In this document: positions 49,582 through 57,816 of the stretch, piece by piece
Numbering within the stretch: the first letter of the stretch is position 1
Layout: each line of letters starts with the position of its first letter
Source of the DNA: Bacteroidales bacterium M7
Lineage (GTDB): Bacteria > Bacteroidota > Bacteroidia > Bacteroidales > Muribaculaceae
Reading direction: 5' to 3'
Length of the DNA: 64,000 bases
Assembly: GCA_001689515.1 (NCBI GenBank)
Contig: LUJR01000011.1
Span: 76,503-140,502, forward strand
Notes under the pieces: model-generated
The model's input: only the letters and a program-made list of their open reading frames with translations
Databases searched by the model: none
Told to the model about the DNA's origin: nothing
Program-made: the position numbers and the translations under genes

Positions 49582-51639
49582 ATGTTTTTAAGGTTTTTGT
49601 TTGTAATTATTATGATATGTTGCGGAGGTGCTGTTTTGCGGGCGCAGACTGACAGCATACCTGAGCAGAAGCTCCAGGAGGTCACGGTGACGGGTCAGTC
49701 GGCTCGGCAGCGTGTCACCGACGGGCAGCTCGGCAGCGAGCGGCTTGAACTGACAAAGCTGGCTGCGACCCCTCAGCTTTTCGGCGAGACTGACATAATC
49801 AAGTCCATAACGTTGCTGCCCGGTGTACATGGCGAGGCTGACGGAGCCGGAGGCTTTGAAGTCAGGGGAGGCAACGCTTATCAGAATCTTGTGACCGTCG
49901 ACGGCGCGACGCTCTACAATCCATCGCACATGATGGGTATATTCTCGACGTTCAACGATGATGCCATGAGCCGCGCCACGCTCCATAAGGGACCTATCCC
50001 GGTGCAGTATGGCGGAGCCACATCGTCGGTGCTTGAGACTTCGATGAAGTCGGGCGACATGGAGGGCTATCATTTCGCAGGGACGGTGGGCATCCTTAAT
50101 GCCAAGATTGCCGCTGAAGGTCCGATAGTCAAGGATAAACTGTCATTTTCCGTGGCTGCGCGGCGGTCATATGTCGATCTGTTTCTCAAACTGATACCTG
50201 AGTATAAGAGCACCGTGATGAACTTTTTCGATGTCAATGCCAAGTTGCGCTACAATATCAACCGAAGCAACATGCTCGACATGTCATTCTTCGCTTCGCG
50301 TGACAATCTGGCTATCAGCGACCTGATGGAGATGCACTGGGGCAATGTGGCAGCGAGTGCCAACTGGACTGCGAGGGCTGGGGAGCGGTGGCGCTTTGTG
50401 ACCACAGGCGCGTTTACCAACTATACCACCGACATGGCGATGGATATTATGGATACAGACCAAAGGATGACCGAATATATACGCACTGCGTCGCTCAACG
50501 AGCGCATTTTGTTTGACATTTCTGACAGCCATAACATAGAGATGGGTATGCACTCGGAGCTGCTTCGTGTCAAGTCGGGCGAGATGGAGGTCAATGCCTC
50601 GCATCAGAAGGAAATCCGTTCCGGTTGGCAGAATGCCCTTTGGGCTGGATACGAGGGGACGTTCAGCGAACGTGTATCCCTGTCGTTGGGGGCGAGACTG
50701 TCGGTGTTCAGCGCGATGTCGGGTGACTGCTTCCATGCTTTTGAAGCCCTGCATGAAGATATGCCTGATTTTTCAAGCAAGACATATGTCGATTTCGAGC
50801 CCCGTGGCAGTGTGAAATACAATATCAACCAGTATCATAATGTCAAAGCCGGGGCATCGCTGACGACCCAGAACCTTCACGGCATACGAGCCACATCCAC
50901 CACATTTCCGTTTGACAGATACGCCCTGACATCGGCTGAGGTAAAGCCCGAACGGACTGCCCAATATTCGGTGGGCTATTCAGGCATGACTGCCAACGGC
51001 GCATGGGACTGGTCAGCCGAGGGTTACTACAAGTCCATGCACAATGTCTATGACTACCGCGAGGGCATGATGATGTTTTCGCGTGTCAGCCTCGAGAGTC
51101 TGATTATGGGCGGTCAGGGTCGGAGCTACGGCTTGGAACTGATGCTCCGCAAGAATACGGGCAAACTCAACGGCTGGATTTCCTACACTCTGTCAAAGAC
51201 CGAGACCCGGATTGACGGCATCAACTCAGGACGCTGGTATGACGCTTCCAATGACCGCCGGCATGATGTGGCAGTGGTGGCTATGTATGACCTCAACGAT
51301 GCGTGGAAATTCTCTGCATCGTGGACTTACTCGTCAGGCAGACCACTGACTGCTCCTGATGCCAAATATGAAATCAGCGGCACCACGTGCTACTATTATT
51401 CGGAGCGCAACGGCTATCAGACCCCGGCATCGCACCGATTGGATCTCTCTGCCACCTACACACGTGTGGGCAAGCGGTGCACATCGATATGGTCGTTCGG
51501 CATATTCAATGTCTATGCCCATTACAGCCCGTTTGTGATCTATTTTGAAGACGATGCCACCAAGCCGTCAGGCACGAGGGCTGTGCAACAGTCGCTTTTC
51601 GGCATCGTTCCATCGGTATCATACACCATTAAATTCTGA
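49582..51639 (+). CDS. TonB-dependent outer-membrane receptor
   Basis: 685 residues from the ATG at 49582; upstream in-frame ATG 49534 lies before a TAACTTTG box (49551-49558) and is rejected. Signal peptide FLFVIIMICCGGAVLRAQ. The plug domain follows (QKLQEVTVTGQSARQRV, IKSITLLPGVHGEADGAGGF, EVRGGNAYQNLVTVDGATLY), then a beta barrel ending in the aromatic IVPSVSYTIKF. It lacks the SusC-type N-terminal carboxypeptidase-like domain. Next to a DUF4249 lipoprotein this pair recalls Bacteroidota TonB systems for metals or peptides; the ligand is unknown. It is the first gene of a five-gene operon with its own two-component system. Confidence 0.92.
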   Translation: MFLRFLFVIIMICCGGAVLRAQTDSIPEQKLQEVTVTGQSARQRVTDGQLGSERLELTKLAATPQLFGETDIIKSITLLPGVHGEADGAGGFEVRGGNAYQNLVTVDGATLYNPSHMMGIFSTFNDDAMSRATLHKGPIPVQYGGATSSVLETSMKSGDMEGYHFAGTVGILNAKIAAEGPIVKDKLSFSVAARRSYVDLFLKLIPEYKSTVMNFFDVNAKLRYNINRSNMLDMSFFASRDNLAISDLMEMHWGNVAASANWTARAGERWRFVTTGAFTNYTTDMAMDIMDTDQRMTEYIRTASLNERILFDISDSHNIEMGMHSELLRVKSGEMEVNASHQKEIRSGWQNALWAGYEGTFSERVSLSLGARLSVFSAMSGDCFHAFEALHEDMPDFSSKTYVDFEPRGSVKYNINQYHNVKAGASLTTQNLHGIRATSTTFPFDRYALTSAEVKPERTAQYSVGYSGMTANGAWDWSAEGYYKSMHNVYDYREGMMMFSRVSLESLIMGGQGRSYGLELMLRKNTGKLNGWISYTLSKTETRIDGINSGRWYDASNDRRHDVAVVAMYDLNDAWKFSASWTYSSGRPLTAPDAKYEISGTTCYYYSERNGYQTPASHRLDLSATYTRVGKRCTSIWSFGIFNVYAHYSPFVIYFEDDATKPSGTRAVQQSLFGIVPSVSYTIKF

Positions 51640-52445
51640 TGATTATGAAATATCTATACCCCATACTGCTGTGCGCGGCGTTGCTGTGTGCCTCTTGCGA
51701 GAAGGAACTTGATTTCCACTACCACGATGTAGAGCCGCAATTAGTGATAGAGGGCAATCTTACCGAGGCAGGGGCTGCCGTGTCTCTGACTCGTACCACT
51801 CCGATGGACGAGGCGATGAACCAGGCTAAAATCACTGATGCGACAGTCCGCCTGACCGATGTGACCGCTGGCGTCACCACTTCGTTGGTACCCGATGCAT
51901 CGGGTGTGTTTAAGGATGTCACCCCTGGTATCGAGGGACATGAATACCGTCTTGATGTGACGACAGGAGGGAATGTCTACTCGTCAACGAGCGTGATGAG
52001 AGTGCCCACTGAGCTGTGTGGACTGGAATTCCGCTGGATAAAGATGCCTTATGATTATGTGGCTGTCTTGCAGGTGTCGTTTACCGACACTCCACAGGCA
52101 GGTGACTGCTATTGGGTGCGTCTCTACCGCAACGGCGAGGCTTACATGTGGAGCGTGCTTGATGATTGCCACGCCGTCAGCGGTGTGATACACGAGGTCA
52201 TAATGACCAGCCGCAAGGACACCGAGGAGGAGGATGACAACACTGTGCTCCGTGACGGTGACGTGGTGACTGTCGAGGTGCTTCCTGTATCGCTTGAGAT
52301 GTTGGATTATCTTGTTGCTTTGCAGAGCGACAGCAACGGACCGCAGATGTTTAGCGGAGGCTTCTGCTTAGGATATTTCCTCGCATCGCCGGTCGCCAAG
52401 GGTGAAATCACATACCGACCTGACCAGATGGAGGAAGTGGAGTGA
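51639..52445 (+). CDS. DUF4249 lipoprotein
   Basis: 268 residues. Lipoprotein signal LYPILLCAALLCASC followed by EKELDF. The mature part matches DUF4249: HDVEPQLVIEGNLTEAGAAV, VSLTRTTPMDEA, ITDATVRLTD, VFKDVTPGIEGHEYRLDV. These lipoproteins regularly follow TonB-dependent receptors in Bacteroidota, presumably as surface or periplasmic partners in uptake. The start overlaps the receptor stop by one base (TGATG) and the end overlaps the kinase gene by 4 nt. Confidence 0.9.
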   Translation: MIMKYLYPILLCAALLCASCEKELDFHYHDVEPQLVIEGNLTEAGAAVSLTRTTPMDEAMNQAKITDATVRLTDVTAGVTTSLVPDASGVFKDVTPGIEGHEYRLDVTTGGNVYSSTSVMRVPTELCGLEFRWIKMPYDYVAVLQVSFTDTPQAGDCYWVRLYRNGEAYMWSVLDDCHAVSGVIHEVIMTSRKDTEEEDDNTVLRDGDVVTVEVLPVSLEMLDYLVALQSDSNGPQMFSGGFCLGYFLASPVAKGEITYRPDQMEEVE

Positions 52446-54187
52446 AAACTACCCTGAAATATCTGCTGCTGGTAGTCACCTTTGCCTTCGTGTCGTCGGG
52501 GGCTGTGGTGGCTGCTTTCATGGACTCGTATGAGCAGGTGGGCTATGCCATCTGCTGGCTGATGGTACCTCTGACTGTGCTTTTCATGGTGGCAGCGATG
52601 GTCGATATCAGAGTGGCAGTGCCAAGGCTGCTGTTGCATCAGCGTTATGTGGCATATTGCCTGTGGATAGTGCTGCTGGCATTTGTCGCTTCGACTCTCG
52701 GACTGGCGATGGAGTATCTGATACGTCAATGGCTGGGCATGCCTCCACGCATCTCCTACTATCTGTCGCCATGGATTCTCGTTGACAGCTTTATCAACAG
52801 CCTGTTGCTCGCGATGATACTTCTGGGCATAGGAGCCATGAAGCTCTATGAACGGTGGAACGCCGAGCTCTCAGAGGAGGCACATATGTCAGAAACCCTC
52901 AGGCGGTATATTGCGGCAGTCCGTTCGCGGCTTGATCCGGCTATGATACTCAGCGGGCTTGATCAGGTGGGCGGAGTGCTGCGGGATGCTCCTGACATGG
53001 CTGCGGCTGATATAAGGAAGTTTGCCGAGCATCTGCGCCACCAGTTATATGAGCTTCCTACGCCGCCGGTAGATATGCCGGGCGTGGACGCTGACGAGGC
53101 TTCATATTCCTCGTTGACCGAATTTCTTGTAGCGCACCGTTACCGTCTGTGGCGGCATCTGATTTTCCAGCTTCTGCTGGCGGTCATAGCGTTCGGTACT
53201 TTTTTCAATGCTCCTGATCAACCCGAGTTCACTCTGGAACGTATGGCTGGAGCAGTCTGCATGTACTTGTTTCTCAACTTCTTGGCATACATCAACATAC
53301 TGTGGCTGTTTCGAGGCTTCAGACGGCACCGCAATCTACGCAGGTACTGCCTCATGGTCGTGGCGGTCATTATCGTCATGACCATGGTTATGATAGGTAT
53401 AGAAATCGCTACCTACGAGCCGGCGGCTTATAATAATCCCCTGCCTATGCCGATAATGGTGGTGTCGACGATCGGGTCGATGCTGACCATGGCATTTTTC
53501 ATAGGAGGCACCGGTGCGATATTGTTTTTGCAGGACTGGATAATCGGGACAAGACGCAAGACCAAACTGCGCACGGAGACTTTGCGGCAGGAATATGCGT
53601 TTCTGCGCAAGCAGATCAATCCCCACTTCCTGTTTAATGTGCTCAACAATGTCGGCATCCTGGCTGACGAGGATCCTCGTCAAGCATCGGAGATGCTTGA
53701 TCAATTGAAAGTGCTTCTACAATACCAGTTCTCACAAGGTGCTCGTGGTTGTGCCACCGTGGCACATGAGGTGTGGTTTCTCCGTTCGTATCTCAACTTG
53801 GAGCAGGCGCGCATAGAGCCGTTTGACTACTCCATCACCACCGACCGCCGTGTCGGGGAGATGTTTGTGCCTACTCTGATATTCATAACCTTTGTGGAAA
53901 ACGCAGTGAAGTACAGCTCTGTGGTCAATGGACGGCGTTATGTAGATGTATCGTTTGCAAGAGCTCCTCATGGCATGTGCTGGATGCGATGCGTAAACTC
54001 GTTTTCGCATGACAGCGGAAGGTCAGACATTCATTCGGGAGGTTTGGGGCTGGTTAACACGCGTCGACGGCTTGAATATCTCTACGGCGAACGCTTTTCG
54101 CTGTCAGAGCATGTGGAATCCGGCGAATATATCGTAAATTTGACTATCCCAACATATATAGAAGATGAAATGCCTGATAGTAGATGA
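52442..54187 (+). CDS. LytS-family sensor kinase with internal duplication
   Basis: 581 residues. Residues 1-135 contain about four membrane helices, and 236-372 contain a second set. After each set comes a HisKA_LytS-like segment. The second is intact: FLRKQINPHFLFNVLNNVGI with phospho-acceptor His395, followed by the ATPase part (LIFITFVENAVKYS as N box, SGGLGLVNTRRRLEYLYG as G box). The first, VRSRLDPAMILSGLDQVGGV (161-180), aligns with it but has Ala167 in place of the His. The protein thus seems to be a duplicated kinase with a dead first module that may serve dimerisation or sensing. It overlaps the LytTR regulator gene by 23 nt. Confidence 0.9.
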   Translation: MKTTLKYLLLVVTFAFVSSGAVVAAFMDSYEQVGYAICWLMVPLTVLFMVAAMVDIRVAVPRLLLHQRYVAYCLWIVLLAFVASTLGLAMEYLIRQWLGMPPRISYYLSPWILVDSFINSLLLAMILLGIGAMKLYERWNAELSEEAHMSETLRRYIAAVRSRLDPAMILSGLDQVGGVLRDAPDMAAADIRKFAEHLRHQLYELPTPPVDMPGVDADEASYSSLTEFLVAHRYRLWRHLIFQLLLAVIAFGTFFNAPDQPEFTLERMAGAVCMYLFLNFLAYINILWLFRGFRRHRNLRRYCLMVVAVIIVMTMVMIGIEIATYEPAAYNNPLPMPIMVVSTIGSMLTMAFFIGGTGAILFLQDWIIGTRRKTKLRTETLRQEYAFLRKQINPHFLFNVLNNVGILADEDPRQASEMLDQLKVLLQYQFSQGARGCATVAHEVWFLRSYLNLEQARIEPFDYSITTDRRVGEMFVPTLIFITFVENAVKYSSVVNGRRYVDVSFARAPHGMCWMRCVNSFSHDSGRSDIHSGGLGLVNTRRRLEYLYGERFSLSEHVESGEYIVNLTIPTYIEDEMPDSR

Positions 54188-54872
54188 TGAACCGATAGCA
54201 CGGCGCGGGCTTAAACGGCTCGTGGAGGCGAATCCGCAGCTCGAATTGTGTGGCACAGCTGCCAATGCAGCCGAAGCGGCGGAGCTGATGGCTGCGGAGC
54301 CTGTGGATCTGGTGCTGCTTGACATACAGATGCCAGGGCTGACAGGTATGGAATTTGCCCGTCAGATACCGCATGATACCCTTGTGATATTCACGACAGC
54401 CTATTCGGAGTATGCTGTGGAGAGCTATCAGGTAGATGCGGTGGACTATCTGCTCAAGCCTATTGACCCCGAGCGGTTTGACCGCGCTGTCAATAAGGCA
54501 TCGGAATATCACACCTTGCTGATTAAGGAAGCGAAGGATGCGGATATAGCGAAGCCTGACACCGACTTTATAATCATAAAAGCTGACCGGAGGTATCACC
54601 GGGTCATGCACTCTGACATACTCTATGTCGAGGGACTGAAAGATTATGTGATATTACATCTCAGTGACAACCGCCGGCTCGTCACGCGCATGACCATCAA
54701 GGGTATGGAGGATGCACTGCCTGACGGCATGTTTCTTCGCGTCAACAAATCCAACATAGTCAACATCGGTGCGGTGGATTCGTTTGACAACAATGACGTG
54801 TTTATCCGTGACACAGAAATATCCATCGGTCAGGCATTCCGTGACGGGGTCTTGGAGAAATTACTGAAATAG
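54165..54872 (+). CDS. LytTR-family response regulator
   Basis: 235 residues. The receiver domain (1-120) has the acidic pair in CLIVDDEP, the phospho-acceptor Asp in LVLLDIQMPGLTG (about residue 54), Thr in VIFTTAYSEYAVES and Lys in YLLKPIDPERF. The C-terminal LytTR DNA-binding domain (about 135-235) has HSDILYVEGLKDYVILHL and MFLRVNKSNIVNIGAVDSF. It is the partner of the kinase with which it overlaps. It probably controls this operon in response to the ligand taken up by the receptor. Confidence 0.95.
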   Translation: MKCLIVDDEPIARRGLKRLVEANPQLELCGTAANAAEAAELMAAEPVDLVLLDIQMPGLTGMEFARQIPHDTLVIFTTAYSEYAVESYQVDAVDYLLKPIDPERFDRAVNKASEYHTLLIKEAKDADIAKPDTDFIIIKADRRYHRVMHSDILYVEGLKDYVILHLSDNRRLVTRMTIKGMEDALPDGMFLRVNKSNIVNIGAVDSFDNNDVFIRDTEISIGQAFRDGVLEKLLK

Positions 54873-54874
54873 AT

Positions 54875-55459
54875 ATGGAAAAGAAAGTATTGATAATCAA
54901 CGCATCTCCGCGTGTCAACGGGCATATCAGCCGTCTGCTCGGCATGGCTAAGGAATCGCTTGAATCTGACGGATACACCGTCACAGAGTTTGCAGTCGCC
55001 ACCTCTGCCTACCGCCACTGCACCGGCTGCATGACATGCCGAAGCAAGGGCGACTGTGTGCTCCCCCCGGATGATGCACAGCGCTTTGCCGCGTTGTTGC
55101 AAGACCATGACCTCATACTCGTGGGCACGCCTTGCTATTGGGGCAACATGCCCGGACAGCTGAAAGGTTTGTTTGACCGCGTGGCATACGCCATGGCATC
55201 CGATAACGCATCATTGTATCCGCGCCCGTTGATGAAAGGCAAACGCGCCGCCGTCATAGTCACCTCCACCACCCCCTGGCCGTGGAACATCCTCTACCAT
55301 CAGACCTCGGGCACCATCCGCGCCCTACGCGAGATATTCCGCTACAGCGGTATCCACATAGCCGCCACCCTCCAGAAAGGCAACACCCGCCACCGCCCCG
55401 GCATCACCCCACGCGACACCCGCCGACTGACCCGCCTCCTCCACCGCCTGACCCACTGA
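54875..55459 (+). CDS. Flavodoxin-like NADPH-dependent FMN reductase
   Basis: 194 residues. The flavodoxin fold begins KVLIINASPRVNGHISRLL (FMN phosphate loop), followed by HCTGCMTCRSKGDCVLPPDD with a Cys cluster typical of iron-sulfur or disulfide flavoproteins of this family, and VGTPCYWGNMPGQLKGLFDR for FMN binding. It is likely an NAD(P)H:quinone or metal/ligand reductase, and may reduce the compound imported by the operon's receptor. It starts 2 nt after the regulator gene. The last 180 nt are extremely C-rich (35 C against 10 G in 55381-55440), and no hairpin terminator follows. Confidence 0.88.
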   Translation: MEKKVLIINASPRVNGHISRLLGMAKESLESDGYTVTEFAVATSAYRHCTGCMTCRSKGDCVLPPDDAQRFAALLQDHDLILVGTPCYWGNMPGQLKGLFDRVAYAMASDNASLYPRPLMKGKRAAVIVTSTTPWPWNILYHQTSGTIRALREIFRYSGIHIAATLQKGNTRHRPGITPRDTRRLTRLLHRLTH

Positions 55460-55474
55460 AAATTAATCCCCCTC

Positions 55475-55513
55475 TTGCACAAATATCAAGATTTAATCGT
55501 TATATTTGTGCAA
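55475..55513 (+). promoter_or_regulatory. Promoter with palindromic operator of mntA-hepT
   Basis: Perfect 12-bp inverted repeat TTGCACAAATAT (55475-55486) / ATATTTGTGCAA (55502-55513). The right arm overlaps the -7 box TATATTTG (55501-55508). A bound repressor would block the promoter, as expected for an autoregulated toxin-antitoxin operon. Confidence 0.75.
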
Positions 55514-55525
55514 AACAGATTTGAT

Positions 55526-55837
55526 ATGGTTAGCGCGAAAATCCAGAAGTTAATACCAAAGATACAGGACTTTATGGCTGGGCAGCCTGTCAAGAGGGCT
55601 TGGCTGTTCGGGTCTTGTTCACGCGGAGAAGAATCTCCGACGAGTGACATTGATATTTTGGTAGATTACGACAACACCAAAGGTGTGGTTTCCCTTTTTA
55701 CAATGGGTGGAATCCTGATGGATTTGACCGACTTGCTGGGTCGCAAAGTCGATTTGGTCGAAAGCAGAGGTCTTAAGGATTTTGCACGAGCAAGTGTTGA
55801 TCGAGATAAAATTTTGATCTATGAGAGACCCTCTTAA
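55526..55837 (+). CDS. mntA: MntA-type antitoxin nucleotidyltransferase
   Basis: 103 residues from the ATG at 55526; an upstream in-frame ATG (55475) lies in the operator. It is a minimal nucleotidyltransferase: WLFGSCSRGEESPTSDIDIL holds the GSx10DxD motif with both metal-binding Asp residues, and RKVDLVESRGL supplies the third acidic position. MntA neutralises HepT by transferring AMP units to a Tyr next to its HEPN active site (type VII toxin-antitoxin). It overlaps hepT by 17 nt. Confidence 0.92.
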   Translation: MVSAKIQKLIPKIQDFMAGQPVKRAWLFGSCSRGEESPTSDIDILVDYDNTKGVVSLFTMGGILMDLTDLLGRKVDLVESRGLKDFARASVDRDKILIYERPS

Positions 55838-56177
55838 AGATACCGGTCGCATCACCCACATGCTTGAAATGGCTCAGATTCTTGCCTCAGAGAAAACGCG
55901 CCATTCTTTGTCGGATATTCAGACTGACACGGTATTGTTTTATGGACTTTCGAAGATGGTTGAAATCATCGGAGAAGCTGCGTATAAGATTACAAGGGAG
56001 TTTAAAGAGAGTCATGGCGAATTACCGTGGCGTCAGATTGAGGGTATGAGACACATTTTAGTCCATGGCTATTACAGAATAAGCCCGGAGGTGCTATGGG
56101 ATGTGATTGAGAATGACATCCCGGCACTTATCCCAATGCTTGTTCATTATTCTGAAGAGCTAAGAAATGATGTTTGA
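55821..56177 (+). CDS. hepT: HepT-type HEPN toxin (DUF86)
   Basis: 118 residues, all alpha. The RNase motif Rx4HxY is intact in GMRHILVHGYYRI, including the Tyr that MntA modifies. Other family features are FYGLSKMVEIIGEAAYKI and LPWRQIEGMRH. HepT dimers cleave RNA and stop growth when not modified. The length is typical. The pair probably defends against phage or stabilises the region. The -AT-rich composition of the pair and its own operator suggest acquisition by transfer. Confidence 0.92.
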   Translation: MRDPLKDTGRITHMLEMAQILASEKTRHSLSDIQTDTVLFYGLSKMVEIIGEAAYKITREFKESHGELPWRQIEGMRHILVHGYYRISPEVLWDVIENDIPALIPMLVHYSEELRNDV

Positions 56178-56256
56178 AAGACAACATGTTGTCGCCTATG
56201 ACTATCTTGATTCAAGAGTGATTGAATTTTAGTCTCCCTTTCCACTTACATTTCCT

Positions 56257-56358
56257 ATGTTAAAAATCGAAGGAACAAAAGGTGGAATGAACATTGGGAT
56301 GGTCTTCTTCATCGTGATGATGACAATCATTCTTCTGATTACATTAGCCTCCATCTAA
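56257..56358 (+). CDS. Possible 33-residue single-span membrane peptide
   Basis: ATG at 56257 to TAA at 56356-56358. The peptide starts MLKIEGTKGGMNIG and continues with an 18-residue hydrophobic stretch (MVFFIVMMTIILLITLAS), a complete membrane helix. It lies 80 nt after hepT and just before a strong terminator (56382-56416), so it would be on the same transcript. Short hydrophobic frames arise by chance in AT-rich DNA, so this remains tentative. Confidence 0.35.
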   Translation: MLKIEGTKGGMNIGMVFFIVMMTIILLITLASI

Positions 56359-56381
56359 TTGTCCATTAATCGGACTATGAG

Positions 56382-56416
56382 GCTTATTATCTTTGCATAG
56401 AAGATAATAAGCTTTT
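56382..56416 (+). terminator. Terminator of mntA-hepT operon
   Basis: Perfect 12-bp stem GCTTATTATCTT / AAGATAATAAGC with a 7-nt loop and TTTT after it. Confidence 0.85.
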
Positions 56417-56636
56417 ATATGCAGATAGACGTTGATAAGGGAGAAATACCGGAGTCTGATTTTAGTTTCTAAAATAATTATTGCTGTCCGATAAAAATCG
56501 GATTGAGCAAAACATGTGATTTCGGCAGCTGTGATTCAGCGGTTGGGACTGTTTGTCGCATTTAAAACCCCTAATGAAAAAGTGTCTCTGTAGCTTTACT
56601 ATGGATTGATGGGATGGGGAATCCGGGGGAAAGTGT

Positions 56637-56644
56637 TAACTTTG
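56637..56644 (+). promoter_or_regulatory. -7 box upstream of the wecE-like operon
   Basis: TAACTTTG, exact consensus, 30 nt before the ATG at 56674. No clear TTTG partner. The stretch 56417-56636 shows no gene. Confidence 0.6.
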
Positions 56645-56673
56645 TGTCTGTAGACCATGGATTTTTATAAATT

Positions 56674-57816
56674 ATGATTTCTATGATACCGTTTAATAAG
56701 CCGTTTCTTACGGGCAAGGAGACTGAATATATACGGGAGGCGGTGGCGTCGGGCAAATTGTCGGGCAATGGAGAGTTCACGAAGAGATGTCAGAATTTCT
56801 TTGAGGGGCATTACGGCTTCCGGAAGGCTCTGATGACGACATCGTGTACCGATGCGCTTGAGATGGCTGCGATATTGTCGGATATAAAGCCGGGCGATGA
56901 GGTGATTGTGCCCAGTTACACGTTTGTGTCGACGGTGTTGGCTTTTGTCAGACAGGGTGCGGTTCCTGTATTCTGCGATTCCTGTGCCGATCATCCTGAT
57001 ATGGATCCAGAGATGATGGAACGGTTGATCACTCCGCGCACCAGGGCTGTGGTGCCTGTGCATTATGCCGGGGTAGCATGCGACATGGACCGCATAATGG
57101 ATGTGGCTGCCAGCCATGGATTGACTGTGGTGGAAGATGCGGCTCAGGCGGTGGATTCGTATTACAAAGGGAAACCGTTAGGTTCTATCGGCAGCATGGG
57201 CTGCTTCTCGTTTCATGAAACTAAGAATATCATAGCCGGTGAGGGCGGCCTGCTGGCGGTCAATGACGGACGGCTGTGCCGACGCTCGGAAATCGTCTGG
57301 GAGAAAGGCACAAACCGCTCAGAGTTTTTCAGAGGCGAGGTCAACAAATACGGATGGGTCGATACCGGCTCATCGTTTCTGCCGTCGGAAATCGTGAGCG
57401 CATTTCTGTACGCGCAGCTTGAAAACCTTGACAGGATACAGACGCGCCGCAAGGAATTGTGGCTGAGATATCATGATGCATTCGGGCGCTTGGAGGAAAC
57501 CGGGATGCTGCGCCGTCCTGTCATCCCTGAGTATGCGACCAACAATGCCCATATGTATTACATCGTGTGCCGTTCGCTCGATGAACGGTCAAGGTTGATA
57601 GCCTATCTGAAGGAAAGGGGGATAATGGCGGTGTTCCATTATCTGAGTCTGCACAAGAGCGATTTCTATACGTCTCATTTTGATGCCCGCCCCAGTTTGC
57701 CCAACTGCGACAGGTTTGCTGACTGTCTGCTGCGATTGCCGCTGTATTACGAACTCTCTGACGGCGAGCAGGACAGGGTGATTGAATCGGTGACAGATTT
57801 TTATAATGAATTATGA
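56674..57816 (+). CDS. wecE: dTDP-4-amino-4,6-dideoxygalactose transaminase
   Basis: 380 residues, the normal length of WecE/RffA. It is a DegT/DnrJ/EryC1 family PLP enzyme: IPFNKPFLTGKETEYI at the start, TTSCTDALEMAAIL, EVIVPSYTFVSTVLAF, VVEDAAQAVDSYYKGKPLGS, and the PLP-binding Lys in CFSFHETKNIIAGEGG. It converts dTDP-4-keto-6-deoxyglucose to dTDP-4-amino-4,6-dideoxygalactose with glutamate. Two overlapping genes follow, a glycosyltransferase and a WecD-like acetyltransferase, so the product is probably Fuc4NAc added to a surface glycan. ATG 56683 is an alternative start. Confidence 0.93.
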   Translation: MISMIPFNKPFLTGKETEYIREAVASGKLSGNGEFTKRCQNFFEGHYGFRKALMTTSCTDALEMAAILSDIKPGDEVIVPSYTFVSTVLAFVRQGAVPVFCDSCADHPDMDPEMMERLITPRTRAVVPVHYAGVACDMDRIMDVAASHGLTVVEDAAQAVDSYYKGKPLGSIGSMGCFSFHETKNIIAGEGGLLAVNDGRLCRRSEIVWEKGTNRSEFFRGEVNKYGWVDTGSSFLPSEIVSAFLYAQLENLDRIQTRRKELWLRYHDAFGRLEETGMLRRPVIPEYATNNAHMYYIVCRSLDERSRLIAYLKERGIMAVFHYLSLHKSDFYTSHFDARPSLPNCDRFADCLLRLPLYYELSDGEQDRVIESVTDFYNEL

